The notes under the pieces were generated by a model. That model was not told the DNA's origin, searched no databases, and was given only the letters and a program-made list of their open reading frames with translations. 64,000 nt of DNA from contig NC_015681.1 of assembly GCF_000217795.1 (NCBI RefSeq), positions 496,001 to 560,000 on the forward strand, written 5' to 3'. Origin of the DNA: Thermodesulfatator indicus DSM 15286 (GTDB lineage Bacteria; Desulfobacterota; Thermodesulfobacteria; Thermodesulfobacteriales; Thermodesulfatatoraceae). The translations under genes and the position numbers were made by a program. Within the stretch, counting starts at the first letter, position 1. Every line of letters starts with the position of its first letter. Positions 7,428 to 16,295 of this stretch are shown piece by piece.

Positions 7428-8317
7428 GGCCCTTTCTCAGGGATAAAAAGCGTATCAGAAAAACTTCCTGAAGGAATAATTGCTCCCTGCCAGGCTACCA
7501 CTCGCTTCAACTTGGCTGGCAAAGCAATTTTTACCCTTTGTTCAATAAAAACCCAGTCTTCTAAAAGGAGATCTCGAGTCTTAATTTCTTCTGGTAGCAC
7601 AAACGGAGAAATTGGCATAGGGAGTCCGTAAAATGAAGCCCTTTTTTTGAGAAGATCCTCGTGAACCTCTAGATAAGAAGACAAACTCCCGATATCGCGC
7701 CAGTAAAAGCCAGCCACTACCTGACAGTTGATTTGGCTACCCTCAGCTAACAAACGTGTATAAGTGGGGACTAAATCCCGGTCTCCTTCTCGCAAACGGG
7801 CTACCAATTCCGGAGTAATTACCTGAAGCCCGGTAAAAGTATAGCCTCCTTCTCCAAAGCCTTTAAGCCTTTCTCCCTCAACTAGCACATTGGCCAAAGA
7901 TTTTCCCGCCATTAGCAAAAGAGTAGCCTCACCGCCAAATCTTTTATGGGCGCTAAGAAGAGTATTAAATGGAAAATTCGTAACTATATCAGCGTTTATC
8001 ACCAGGGTAGGTTCACTAAAAAAACCTCTCGCTCCGTAAAGGGCACCAGTTGGCCCCAGGACCTCTGGCTCACGATAAACTTTAAAAGTTACTTCTGGAT
8101 GGGATTTAGCGTATTTTTTAACAAAATTTTCAATTTGAGAGGCAAGATGATGGGTATTTAACCCGATGACAGAAAAAGCAGCCCGTCTGAGTTCATCAAA
8201 AATGAGGCCAAGAATGGGTTTACCGAGAACATGGAAAAGAGGCTTGGGGACAAAACGGGTATAAGGGAGAAGGCGCGTGCCCAGCCCTGCGGCCAAAACA
8301 AAGGCCCGTCTCCCCAT
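7415..8317 (-). CDS. Sugar-1-phosphate nucleotidyltransferase, MurU-like
   Basis: The 300-residue protein begins with the NTP-transferase signature AAGLGTRLLPYT (9-20) and VPKPLFHVLGKP, followed by VINADIVTNF as the metal-binding Asp motif. It is longer than Pseudomonas MurU by a C-terminal part that may form a short left-handed helix. Coupling to an AmgK-like kinase suggests the pair makes an NDP-sugar, perhaps UDP-MurNAc in peptidoglycan recycling, but mannose or heptose activation is also possible. It lies seven bases after tatA, in a run of same-strand genes starting with transketolase. Confidence 0.78.
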   Translation of the reverse strand: MGRRAFVLAAGLGTRLLPYTRFVPKPLFHVLGKPILGLIFDELRRAAFSVIGLNTHHLASQIENFVKKYAKSHPEVTFKVYREPEVLGPTGALYGARGFFSEPTLVINADIVTNFPFNTLLSAHKRFGGEATLLLMAGKSLANVLVEGERLKGFGEGGYTFTGLQVITPELVARLREGDRDLVPTYTRLLAEGSQINCQVVAGFYWRDIGSLSSYLEVHEDLLKKRASFYGLPMPISPFVLPEEIKTRDLLLEDWVFIEQRVKIALPAKLKRVVAWQGAIIPSGSFSDTLFIPEKGPCQK

Positions 8318-8323
8318 TTAGGC

Positions 8324-8512
8324 TTACGCCTTTTTCTTTTCAATCTCTTCTTTAGCTTCAGCTTCTATGTTTTCACCTTCGCGGAGCCCCTCTTTAAAGG
8401 CCCTTATACCTTTACCAAGGCCTGCACCAATTTCAGGAAGCCTTTTGGCTCCAAAAAGGACCAAAGCAATAAGAAGAATAATTAAAAGTTCTTGAGAGCC
8501 AAGTCCAAACAT
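8324..8512 (-). CDS. tatA: Twin-arginine translocase subunit TatA/TatE
   Basis: This 62-residue protein has the TatA plan: a short N-terminal membrane helix (ELLIILLIALVLFG), a hinge, then an amphipathic helix (AKRLPEIGAGLGKGIRAFK) and an acidic/basic tail. GGAGGGG precedes the ATG. It lies 16 bases after tatC. The Tat system exports folded cofactor-bearing proteins; the hydrogenase small subunit at 25.5 kb has a Tat-like signal and may be a client. Confidence 0.93.
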   Translation of the reverse strand: MFGLGSQELLIILLIALVLFGAKRLPEIGAGLGKGIRAFKEGLREGENIEAEAKEEIEKKKA

Positions 8513-8528
8513 AAGCCCCTCCTTTAAT

Positions 8529-9263
8529 TTATCTTCCCACTAAAGTTACCAGAAGAATACTGAACTCGTAAAGGAGTATCAAAGGAATTGCCAAAAAAAG
8601 CTGATTAACTACATCGGGAGTTGGTGTAAGAATAGCCGCCAGCACAAAAGCCAGCAAAATAGCATAACGCCTGAAACTCTTTAATTGAGCCGCTGAGACA
8701 ATTCCCAAGCGCGAAGCTATGGTTAAGGCCACTGGCACTTGAAAGGCTACTCCAAAAATTAACATGAGCCGTATGGTAAAACTCAAATATTCCTGAAGGG
8801 TGGGTACGAGGGTAAGTTCTGGCCCGGCAAAATGGGCCAAAAAAGCAAAGGCCTTTGGAAAAACTAAAAAATAAGCAAAAGCCGCTCCACCCAGAAAGGC
8901 TGTACACGAAAAAAGGACCATAGGCAAAGCAAAGCGGCGCTCATGTTCGTAAAGCCCTGGAGCCACAAAACGCCAGATCTGAAAGATAATAAAAGGGCTC
9001 ATGAGCATGGCTCCGCTTATCAAAGAAAGCTTAAGATAACTAAAAAAGGCCTCTTGATAGGCCTTAAAAATTACCTTCTGATGTTCTTCTTGAAGAATTG
9101 GCCACAAAGGAGCCAAAAGAAAATTGAGCAGGCGGTCTATCTGACAGTAGCAGATAACCGCCCCTACCACCACGGCTAAGAGACTCTTGATAATTCTGTC
9201 TCTCAGCTCAGCTAAGTGTTCAGTTAAAGGAAGCTCGCGGTCATGGGTTAGCTCAGCACTCAA
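8529..9263 (-). CDS. tatC: Twin-arginine translocase subunit TatC
   Basis: The 244-residue, six-helix membrane protein starts with LTEHLAELRDRIIKSLL, the TatC N-terminal signature that contacts the twin-arginine motif, and contains FAPALY-type FVAPGLYEHERRF after the second helix. The likely start is TTG at 9263, which overlaps the transketolase stop (TTGA) and has AAGGAG eight bases upstream inside the transketolase gene. tatC and tatA follow each other directly. Confidence 0.93.
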   Translation of the reverse strand: MSAELTHDRELPLTEHLAELRDRIIKSLLAVVVGAVICYCQIDRLLNFLLAPLWPILQEEHQKVIFKAYQEAFFSYLKLSLISGAMLMSPFIIFQIWRFVAPGLYEHERRFALPMVLFSCTAFLGGAAFAYFLVFPKAFAFLAHFAGPELTLVPTLQEYLSFTIRLMLIFGVAFQVPVALTIASRLGIVSAAQLKSFRRYAILLAFVLAAILTPTPDVVNQLFLAIPLILLYEFSILLVTLVGR

Positions 9264-11203
9264 GCTAAAAGCTCCTTCATATCTTTTACGATGGAATCAG
9301 CATCAAGCCCCTGTTCCCGATAAAGATCAGCAGGTTTGCCAGAAGTTCCGTAACGGGTGACACCTTTGAGGCACAACTTAGCGGATTGGCCATGCTTAGC
9401 CAGCGTCTTAGCCACTAGAGAGCCTAACCCCGTCTCAACCACGTGGTCTTCCACTACCATGATGGGCCCTTGCTCAGCAGCGTTAAGAATGGCTTTTTCA
9501 TCAAGAGGTCTTAAACTGGCCATGTTAAGCACCGAAACTGAAACACCTTCACTTTTTAGTTTTTCCCAGGCCGAAAGAACCTGAGGCATCACCGAACCAA
9601 AGGCAATAATGGTGCCTTCTTCACCCTCCCGTAAGAGATCAGCCTTCCCCGGTGTAAAAACATAGTCTTTCCCGAAAAATGGTTCACCCGCTTCATTGAG
9701 AATCACTGGAAGCTTGGAGCGCCCCATACCCACAAAGACATTGCCTTTACTTTTGGCTACATAACGGATAATGCGGTCAGTCTGGTTCGGGTCAGCTGGA
9801 AAGTATATCTCAAGGCCAATAAGATTCAGCAAAAGCCCGAGATAATCTACACATTGGTGCGTAGGCCCGTCTTCACCTACATCAAGACCGCAGTGGGTGG
9901 CCACAATTTTAAGCGCAGTCTCGTTAAGAACATTTAGCCTGTGCTGATTAATAGTTTCGTCCACGGCAAAAACACCAAAAGTGGAAAAAAAGGTGAGAAA
10001 TCCTTCTTTAGAAAGGACTCCAGCCACTGTAGCCGCGTGATGTTCCTGGATACCTACTTCATGAAAGGCCAAAGGGCTTATCTTGCGAAAGGCTGTCATC
10101 TTGACCGAGCCTTCAAGGTCACATGAAACACCTAAGACCTTTGGAGGCTCTCCTTTTTTATTATTAAGCTCAGCCAGAGAGGCAAGGGCTTTGCCGTAAG
10201 CTGAACGGCAATCAGTTTTAACCTCTGGCCCGTAAAGAATAGGCTCACCTACCTCTACTTCCACTGGCTCTGGCTCATGAGGGAACACCGGAAAAGAGAT
10301 TTCATAGCTTTTTCTTTTTTCAAGGAGCACGTCAACTTCTGAAGGATCAAAACCTAGTTCCTCAAGGGCCTTTTTAGCTAAGTCTGGAGGAAGGGCCATA
10401 CCGTGCCATTTTTCATCGTCTTCCATAAAAGATATGCCTTTACCCATGGTGGTTTGGGCCAGGATGGCTGTTGGTTTTTCCGGACAAAGGACCTCTCCGG
10501 TAACAAAACGGCGAAGCGCCTGGTAAAGATCATTAAAATCATGGCCATTGGCCTCTATTACGTTCCAGAAAGTGGCTTTTATCTCATGGGCAATGTCCTG
10601 GGGCATGACCCGATAAATGCGGCCACCAATTTGCAAGCGGTTATAATCAATCAAGGCACAAAGATTATTCAAGCCAAACTTTACCGCAAAGCGCCTGGCC
10701 TCAATGACCTGGCCTTTTTGCTGCTCACCATCGCCCATTACGCAGAAAACCCGACGCGGAATCTCTTTGAGCTTTAAGGCCCGCGCCATACCGCAGGCCG
10801 CCGAAAGCCCCTGGCCGAGGTTTCCGGTATTCCATTCCACCCCGGGGACAGACTGCTCAACATGGCCCCCAAAAGCTGAACCAGCCCGCCTGAACTCCAT
10901 AAGAAAAGGCTCTTCAGGGAAATAGCCGTACTCACAGAGCACGCTATAAACCCCCGGACTTATGTGCCCGTGGCTTATGACCACTCGATCCCTTTCGGGG
11001 AACCGCGGGTTTTTAGGGTCATGCTCAATAAGGGCGTAGAGCAAAATAAGCATGTGAAGCGAGGAAAGAGAACCACCCGGATGGCCGCAGCCAGCAAGGG
11101 TAGTGGAGAGAATAATACGCCGCGCACAACGGCGCCACATTTCTTCCAGCGTTTTAATTTCTTCCTGAGAAAGCCTTTCCTTTGAAAGATCTATTTTGAA
11201 CAT
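9260..11203 (-). CDS. tkt: Transketolase
   Basis: ThDP-dependent transfer of two-carbon units in the pentose phosphate pathway. The 647-residue single-chain enzyme has AGCGHPGGSLS (37-47), the ThDP/Mg motif GDGEQQKGQ starting at 157 with the DYN end near 185, and in the pyrimidine domain GIQEHHAATVAG with the catalytic Glu. ATHCGLDVGEDGPTHQ is the usual substrate-loop region. AAGGAG stands seven bases before the ATG. It is the first gene of a same-strand run with tatC, tatA and the two sugar-activating genes. Confidence 0.92.
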   Translation of the reverse strand: MFKIDLSKERLSQEEIKTLEEMWRRCARRIILSTTLAGCGHPGGSLSSLHMLILLYALIEHDPKNPRFPERDRVVISHGHISPGVYSVLCEYGYFPEEPFLMEFRRAGSAFGGHVEQSVPGVEWNTGNLGQGLSAACGMARALKLKEIPRRVFCVMGDGEQQKGQVIEARRFAVKFGLNNLCALIDYNRLQIGGRIYRVMPQDIAHEIKATFWNVIEANGHDFNDLYQALRRFVTGEVLCPEKPTAILAQTTMGKGISFMEDDEKWHGMALPPDLAKKALEELGFDPSEVDVLLEKRKSYEISFPVFPHEPEPVEVEVGEPILYGPEVKTDCRSAYGKALASLAELNNKKGEPPKVLGVSCDLEGSVKMTAFRKISPLAFHEVGIQEHHAATVAGVLSKEGFLTFFSTFGVFAVDETINQHRLNVLNETALKIVATHCGLDVGEDGPTHQCVDYLGLLLNLIGLEIYFPADPNQTDRIIRYVAKSKGNVFVGMGRSKLPVILNEAGEPFFGKDYVFTPGKADLLREGEEGTIIAFGSVMPQVLSAWEKLKSEGVSVSVLNMASLRPLDEKAILNAAEQGPIMVVEDHVVETGLGSLVAKTLAKHGQSAKLCLKGVTRYGTSGKPADLYREQGLDADSIVKDMKELLA

Positions 11204-11294
11204 AGCTCAACTCCTTTTTTGTTTTCTTATTTTCCTGTTCCAGTTTCTGGTCCTATAGCGCAGCTGGCCAAGAATTCAAGATTGAAATTTACGC

Positions 11295-11328
11295 TTTGGG
11301 ACAGGCAAAAAATTTTGCCTGTCCCAAA
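11295..11328. repeat. Perfect 16-base-arm palindrome of the GGGACAGGC repeat
   Basis: TTTGGGACAGGCAAAA, two bases, then its exact reverse complement. It joins two REP-like copies head to head. It could fold into a strong cruciform or RNA hairpin and may act as a bidirectional terminator. Confidence 0.85.
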
Positions 11329-11461
11329 CGTCACCTCGCGACCGTCGCACAGGGATTGCTTCGGCTGAGGACAGCCTCGCAAAAGCTTGCAATATAGGCA
11401 ATATAGGTGAAGAGTGAAGGAAAGAATTATTTACTACCGACCATCAGCCATTAGCCATCCC

Positions 11462-11531
11462 GTCACTGCGAGCGGAGCGAAACAATCTCTGAGATTACTT
11501 CGTCGGTCCTAGCGGACCTCCTCGTAATGAC
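11462..11531. repeat. Palindromic CACTGCGAGCGGAGCG repeat element
   Basis: GTCACTGCGAG at the left is mirrored by CTCGTAATGAC at the right, with GCGGAGCGAAACAATCTC between. Related elements lie at 11672-11702 (half), 18863-18928, 27463-27543 (diverged), 51138-51183 and 51254-51280. This is a second, independent dispersed family limited to spacers. Confidence 0.7.
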
Positions 11532-11576
11532 TCGGTTGGGCCACATCGTCGGCTCTACTGGTATCCTCGCGTGTAT

Positions 11577-11745
11577 AAGTAAGTGAGAAGTGATAATTAT
11601 TTACCATCAGCCATCTACCACCAGCCACCGGCCATCAACCACCAGCCATCGGCCAACGGCTATTAGCCATCGGGTTACTGCGAGCGTAGCGAAACAATCT
11701 CTAGCACCATCAGCCACCAACCATTAGCCATCTACCATCTTGTGG
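11577..11745. repeat. CCATCAGCC-type degenerate tandem tract with REP-like end
   Basis: Imperfect repeats of roughly 7-14 bases built from CCATC, AGCC and ACC units extend for more than 100 bases, preceded by AAGTGAGAAGTGATAATTATTT and interrupted near 11672 by a TACTGCGAGCGTAGCG half-element. A shorter version lies at 11406-11460 and a diverged one at 51186-51250. Confidence 0.65.
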
Positions 11746-11771
11746 GCGATGCAGTCTCGAGGGAATTAGCC

Positions 11772-13325
11772 TTAGATAAGGCGGTCTTTGAGAAGCTCTT
11801 TGGGAAAAGAAAGTAAAAATCTTGTTCCTTTGGAATCTGAATAGAGGGAAATTTGGCCACCTAAGCCTTTTACCAGGCTAAAGACAACCGCCAGTCCCAG
11901 ACCTGTACCCTGCTCTTTGGTAGTAAAAAATGGCTCAAAGATACGCCCTTTCACTTCCTCAGGGATACCACCAGCTTGGTCGGCCACTTCTATAAAAAAT
12001 TTGTCTTCTTTTTTAAAGCAAGCAATTTTTACAAAAGGCTTTTTCCCATTATAAGCCTCAATAGCGTTGGCACAAAGATTAAGTAATACCTGCTTGAACC
12101 GACCCGGTTCTACTTTGAGAAAGACATTTCCAGGAACGGAAAGCTCCCAATCAATATTTGGGCCAAATTTTAAAACCAACTCTTCTTGAATTTCGTCAAT
12201 CAGTCTTAAAAGATTTATTTCTTTGGCTTCTCCAGAGCCGGGTTTGGCAAATAACAAAAAATCTGAAACGAGTTTGTCTAACCTTTGGGTTTCGCGGAAA
12301 ATAATGTCAAAGAGCCTTTTACCTTCTGGTTTAATAAGATCCTCTTCTTTTAAAAACTGAACGGCTCCACAGATAGAAGCCAGTGGATTTTTTATTTCGT
12401 GAGCAAGGCCTGAAGCCATCGTTCCCAAGGCTGCCAAATGTTCCGCTCTCCTGAGACGTTCTTCGCTCTCTTTTATAGGCGTAATATCCTGAAAGATAAG
12501 CCCATAGCCAAAAACTTCCTTCTTTTCATCGTGTAAAGGGAAAAAAGTATAACCTATGTATATTTTTTGGCCGTCTTTCTCAAAAATAAGCTCAGAACGA
12601 GGGTTTTCTTGTTGAAACTTAAGCTCAGGGAAAATTTCATCTAATTTAGCCCCGATCAGTTCTTTTTGGCCAATTATGTTTTCCGCCGCTTTATTGGCTG
12701 TAACAATGCGCTTTTCAAGATCAGTTACAATTAATCCCGAAGATAAGGACGAAAGTATATGGCGATGTAGCTCCTCTGCCTTAAAAAGGGCCTCGTGGGT
12801 TTCTTTTATTTTTTCTTTAGTACGTTGAAGTTCTTCTACATAGCGCAAGGCTAAAAGGCCTGAAAGGCCCATCGCTCCAAGAGGAACAAAAAATTGCAGG
12901 ATAGTTTGAGGATTTAACGGCGGGCTTTCAATAAGCCAAAAAATAGAGGCAAAACAACAAAGGGCCAAAAAAGTAAATATATCCGCCCCTCTACGCCCTA
13001 AATGAAAAGCAGCTACAAAAATCAGCAGGGGATAAAGAAAAAGGAAAGGGCTCTCTCGTCCATCAGTAACCCATATCAGAGAAGTAATAAGCAAAAGATC
13101 TATTAAAAGAGAAGTCCATAATCTCTTTTTAAAAGAAAGGGTTCTTGCTGAGGCGTAAAAAAAAGCCGTATTTGCCCAAAAACCCAGAAAAACCAAAACT
13201 GCTGACGAAGGCAAAAGGTGTATAAACCCTACAAAAGAAAAAAGAGCAGCTAAGCTCCCCAGAAAAAGAAGAATTAAACGCAAATATTCAAAAATTTTAG
13301 AGGAAGGAGCTTCAAGAAAGACCAT
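11772..13325 (-). CDS. PilS-like membrane sensor histidine kinase
   Basis: This 517-residue protein has about six membrane helices in the first 165 residues, a coiled linker, a PAS domain (about 190-295) and a kinase core with H-box [20 protein letters not shown]-box LCANAIEAY, and G-boxes DQAGGIPEE and GTGLGLAVV. Six N-terminal helices plus PAS and an NtrB-type H-box match PilS, which controls pilin transcription with PilR. It starts 14 bases inside the regulator gene upstream, so the two are coupled. The pilMNOPQ genes 30 kb away give a plausible target, but a ZraS- or AtoS-like role is possible. Confidence 0.8.
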   Translation of the reverse strand: MVFLEAPSSKIFEYLRLILLFLGSLAALFSFVGFIHLLPSSAVLVFLGFWANTAFFYASARTLSFKKRLWTSLLIDLLLITSLIWVTDGRESPFLFLYPLLIFVAAFHLGRRGADIFTFLALCCFASIFWLIESPPLNPQTILQFFVPLGAMGLSGLLALRYVEELQRTKEKIKETHEALFKAEELHRHILSSLSSGLIVTDLEKRIVTANKAAENIIGQKELIGAKLDEIFPELKFQQENPRSELIFEKDGQKIYIGYTFFPLHDEKKEVFGYGLIFQDITPIKESEERLRRAEHLAALGTMASGLAHEIKNPLASICGAVQFLKEEDLIKPEGKRLFDIIFRETQRLDKLVSDFLLFAKPGSGEAKEINLLRLIDEIQEELVLKFGPNIDWELSVPGNVFLKVEPGRFKQVLLNLCANAIEAYNGKKPFVKIACFKKEDKFFIEVADQAGGIPEEVKGRIFEPFFTTKEQGTGLGLAVVFSLVKGLGGQISLYSDSKGTRFLLSFPKELLKDRLI

Positions 13326-14667
13326 ATTTCGCCAACCGATAACGCAAAGACCTGAAGTTTAAGCCCAAAAGCTTGGCCGCTTCGGTCTTGTTTCCTCCTG
13401 TGCGGGCGAGAGCCTGCTTAAGAAGAGAGACTTCTATACGGGCCAATAGATCTTCTAAATCAAGGCCCTCTTCAGGGAGTTCTATTTCAAAGGCTCCATT
13501 TGAATTTTCTCTATTTTTCCGCGAAAGGACAAGACTTTCCGGTAAAATAAGAGGACCTGATTCAAGGGCTACCGAACGTTCTATTATGTTTTCAAGCTCA
13601 CGCACATTTCCTGGAAAGTCATATTCCATGAGGGCCTTAAGGGCAAAATCAGAAATACCTTCAATCTTTTTACCCATTTTTTCGGCATATTTTTTGAGAA
13701 AATAATCCACTAAAAGGGGAATATCTTCTTTGCGCTCTCTTAGCGGAGGCAACTCGAGGGAAATTACATTTAAGCGATAAAAGAGGTCTTCCCTGAAATT
13801 GCCTGCCAGAACTTCCTTTTCAAGGTCTCGGTTAGTAGCTGAAATTATTCTCACGTCAACTTTTATTTCCTTAGCCGAACCAAGAGGCATAACGGCCTTT
13901 TCTTGAACAACCCTCAAGAGTTTAACCTGCATCTCAAGGGGGAGTTCGCCTATTTCGTCAAGAAAGATAGTGCCTTTGTGGGCCTTGAGAAAAAGGCCTT
14001 CTTTGTCCCGCGAGGCCCCGGTAAAGGCCCCGGCTTTATAGCCAAAAAGCTCGCTCTCCAGGAGATTTGGTGGGATACCACCACAGTTCACTACCACAAA
14101 AGGCCTATCACGACGGGGTGAAAGCTGATGAATAGCCCTGGCTATAAGCTCCTTACCAGTACCCGATTCACCGGTAATAAGCACATTTGAAGGCGCGTTG
14201 GCAATACGCGGCAAAACCTCAAAAACCCGCCTCATGGCCGGGCTTTTCCCTATTATGCCCATGAAAGAAGTTTCACTGACCGTGGCCTCAATGGAAACCC
14301 TTTCTTGAGCTAGCGCCTTTTTTATTAAATCGCGCAACTGATCAAGTTTAAAAGGCTTGGGCACATAATCAAAAGCCCCCTCTTGTTTGGCGGTTACCGC
14401 GGTATCAAGAGAGGCGTAAGCCGTAATCATTATCACCGGAATACGTAAAGCTCTTTCGCGCAAGGCTTTCAGAAAAGAAATCCCATCAAGGCGGGGCATG
14501 CGAATGTCAGCCAATATCAAGTCCGCCGGGTTTTTAGATAAATAAGAAAGGGCCTCTTCGCCGTCTCCAGCAACAGCTACTCGGTAGCCCTCCTTGGCCA
14601 GAAAAAGCTCTAAAAATTCTTGTAAACTTTTGTCGTCGTCAACAATAAGGATAGTAGGCGTAGACAT
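13312..14667 (-). CDS. PilR-like NtrC-family sigma-54 response regulator
   Basis: This 451-residue regulator has receiver, AAA+ and Fis-type HTH domains in NtrC order. The receiver begins TILIVDDDKSLQEF and carries the phospho-acceptor Asp in LILADIRMP. The AAA+ domain has Walker A GESGTGKE and the sigma-54-contact loop GAFTGA. The C-terminal GGNKTEAAKLLGLNFRSLRY is the HTH. I start at the ATG at 14667 (MSTPTILIV); a TTG three codons upstream is also open. Phosphorylation by the downstream kinase and sigma-54 activation are inferred from the family. Confidence 0.85.
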   Translation of the reverse strand: MSTPTILIVDDDKSLQEFLELFLAKEGYRVAVAGDGEEALSYLSKNPADLILADIRMPRLDGISFLKALRERALRIPVIMITAYASLDTAVTAKQEGAFDYVPKPFKLDQLRDLIKKALAQERVSIEATVSETSFMGIIGKSPAMRRVFEVLPRIANAPSNVLITGESGTGKELIARAIHQLSPRRDRPFVVVNCGGIPPNLLESELFGYKAGAFTGASRDKEGLFLKAHKGTIFLDEIGELPLEMQVKLLRVVQEKAVMPLGSAKEIKVDVRIISATNRDLEKEVLAGNFREDLFYRLNVISLELPPLRERKEDIPLLVDYFLKKYAEKMGKKIEGISDFALKALMEYDFPGNVRELENIIERSVALESGPLILPESLVLSRKNRENSNGAFEIELPEEGLDLEDLLARIEVSLLKQALARTGGNKTEAAKLLGLNFRSLRYRLAKYGLS

Positions 14668-14733
14668 GACTTCCAATCACAATATGGCTTTTTTATTTGT
14701 GTCGGCAAAAAGACAAGAAAACTTTAAGAAAAC

Positions 14734-14743
14734 AGGGACAGGC
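14734..14743 (+). repeat. Short GGGACAGGC motif copy in a spacer
   Basis: AGGGACAGGC followed by TAGAATC, so it lacks the A-tract. The rest of the 14668-14924 spacer holds a degenerate REP-like stretch near 14797-14850 and no gene. Confidence 0.45.
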
Positions 14744-14924
14744 TAGAATCAATTTGGCACAATATTACAGCGTTTCTAAGGGCTTAGTCATTATAAGGAG
14801 GCGCTGACGAAGTACTCCAGGGAGAGCTTCGGTCCTTGCCATCAGCAAGGCAAAAATCTAGAGATATAGCAATATCAGAAAAGATAAGACTTATCAGAAC
14901 AATGACAAGACTTGAATATGAAAA

Positions 14925-15110
14925 TTAAGAAGGCAGGGTTTCTTTAACTTTTAATAAAAGTTCAGCCGCCTGGCGTAATTTTTCAGCACTTTCTTTTTCA
15001 CCCTCTTCCTCCAAATTATTAGCCCATTTTTGAAATTCTTCAGCATGTTCTTGAAGATGTTCCTCCCAATGATGTTTGATTTTAACTAGCTTCTCCTTCC
15101 AGGTAGCCAT
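14925..15110 (-). CDS. Small charged helical protein of unknown function
   Basis: A 61-residue protein, not recognised. It starts at the ATG at 15110 behind AAGGGGGTG; a GTG two codons upstream is the alternative. It is almost wholly charged and helical (HHWEEHLQEHAEEFQKWA, KESAEKLRQAAELLLKVKE) with no Cys and no membrane segment. The good ribosome site and codon usage support a real gene. It lies between the two-component pair and the mod operon without clear linkage to either. Confidence 0.55.
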   Translation of the reverse strand: MATWKEKLVKIKHHWEEHLQEHAEEFQKWANNLEEEGEKESAEKLRQAAELLLKVKETLPS

Positions 15111-15173
15111 AAACACCCCCTTAGTGTTATTTTTTTAATTTTAGTATTGCTGAGATAAGATATCAATAAAAAA

Positions 15174-16295
15174 TCAGTGACACCTATTTTCTGTTTTGCA
15201 CTTTCTTAAGTCACAAGGTTGACGACAGGGGCGGCCACAAAGAGGATGTAAGGCTTCAGGGCTAAAACAAATCCATACATTTTCTCCAGGCACCAATAAA
15301 GACACTTGTTCTTTAGGTACTAAAGCTTCTAACTCTACATTTTCCATCCCTATTAAAACCCTAAAGTACATCCCCAAAAACTTAACATCTATTATCTCAC
15401 CCAAAAAATGATTCTCTTCTTTAGGAACTGTACTTAAACTAACCTTTTCAGGATGCAAGCATAAAGAAATTTCTTTTTTTTCCTTAAAAATAGGATAATT
15501 TTTGACAGTAAATATCAGATTAGAATCGTCTAGTTTGAATTTTGCCCTTTCTCCAGCAATTTCTATTATGCACCCCTTAAAAATATTAGTAGCGCCTACA
15601 AATCGAGCTACAAAACTGGTTTTAGGTTGATAAAAAATTTCTTTAGGAGGTTCTGTTTGTTCTATTCTACCCTGATGTAAGACTGAAACTTTATCTGCAA
15701 GAAGAATGGCCTCCAGGCGATCATGTGTTACATAAATAGTAGTAATTCCTGTTTTTTGTTGAATTGTTTTTAAATCTTCACGAAGTTTTTCTCTTTGCCA
15801 GGCATCAACGTGGCTTAACGGTTCGTCTAAAAGTAGAACTTTAGGCTCTATAACTAAAGCCCTGGCTAAAGCGACTCGCTGCTTTTGTCCTCCGCTTAAT
15901 TCTGAAGGAAATTTATCTTTATGTTTTTCTAGACCTACCATTTCCAAATAAAAAGTTACTTTATCTTCTATCTCTTTATTAGATAGGCTTCTAATTTTTA
16001 GACCATAAGCTACATTTTCAAAAACCGTAAGATGTGGAAACAAAGCAAAATCTTGAAAAACAAAACCAATACCCCGTTTCTGAGGAGGAAGATCATTTAC
16101 AATATCACCATCAATCAATATTTTTCCTGCGTCAGGCTTTATCAAGCCAGAAATAATTGATAAAAGAGTACTTTTACCTTCTCCACTCGGGCCTAAAATT
16201 ACATGAAACTCTCCTTTTTTAACTTCTAAATTTAAGTTATCTAAAACTTTCTGCTTATTAAAGGATTTAGTTATATTTTCTAAAATCACACTCAT
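15174..16295 (-). CDS. modC: Molybdate/tungstate ABC transporter ATPase with a Cys-rich tail
   Basis: The 373-residue ATPase has Walker A GPSGEGKST, Q-loop FQDFALFPHLTV, signature LSGGQKQRVALARAL and Walker B VLLLDEPLSH, then a C-terminal TOBE-like regulatory region from about residue 240. The start at 16295 overlaps the permease stop by one base (TAATG). The last 25 residues are unusual: CGRPCRQPCDLRKCKTENRC has five Cys spaced 3, 3, 4 and 5 residues apart, with one more nearby. The mod context sets the substrate class; Mo versus W cannot be told. Base composition is visibly AT-richer than the flanking genes. Confidence 0.88.
   Translation of the reverse strand: MSVILENITKSFNKQKVLDNLNLEVKKGEFHVILGPSGEGKSTLLSIISGLIKPDAGKILIDGDIVNDLPPQKRGIGFVFQDFALFPHLTVFENVAYGLKIRSLSNKEIEDKVTFYLEMVGLEKHKDKFPSELSGGQKQRVALARALVIEPKVLLLDEPLSHVDAWQREKLREDLKTIQQKTGITTIYVTHDRLEAILLADKVSVLHQGRIEQTEPPKEIFYQPKTSFVARFVGATNIFKGCIIEIAGERAKFKLDDSNLIFTVKNYPIFKEKKEISLCLHPEKVSLSTVPKEENHFLGEIIDVKFLGMYFRVLIGMENVELEALVPKEQVSLLVPGENVWICFSPEALHPLCGRPCRQPCDLRKCKTENRCH

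Larger units (their letters stand above)
11204..11771. other. Repeat-rich spacer between transketolase and the sensor-kinase genes
   Basis: No gene is supported here. The spacer holds the perfect GGGACAGGC palindrome (11295-11328), a degenerate REP-like half-element near 11340-11375, and two copies of a composite element. Each composite copy has an AAGTGA-type leader, a tract of CCATCAGCC-like units and a terminal CACTGCGAGCGGAGCG block (about 11406-11531 and 11577-11702). A short CCATC tract trails to about 11745. Confidence 0.7.

Noticed and set aside
11577-11745. CRISPR array
   Set aside because: Units are short, imperfect and of varying length with no unique spacers, and no cas genes are present.
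14756-14773. Possible sigma-54 promoter (TTGGCACAATATTACAG)
   Set aside because: The GG-N10 element is followed by CA instead of GC, and no plus-strand gene follows.
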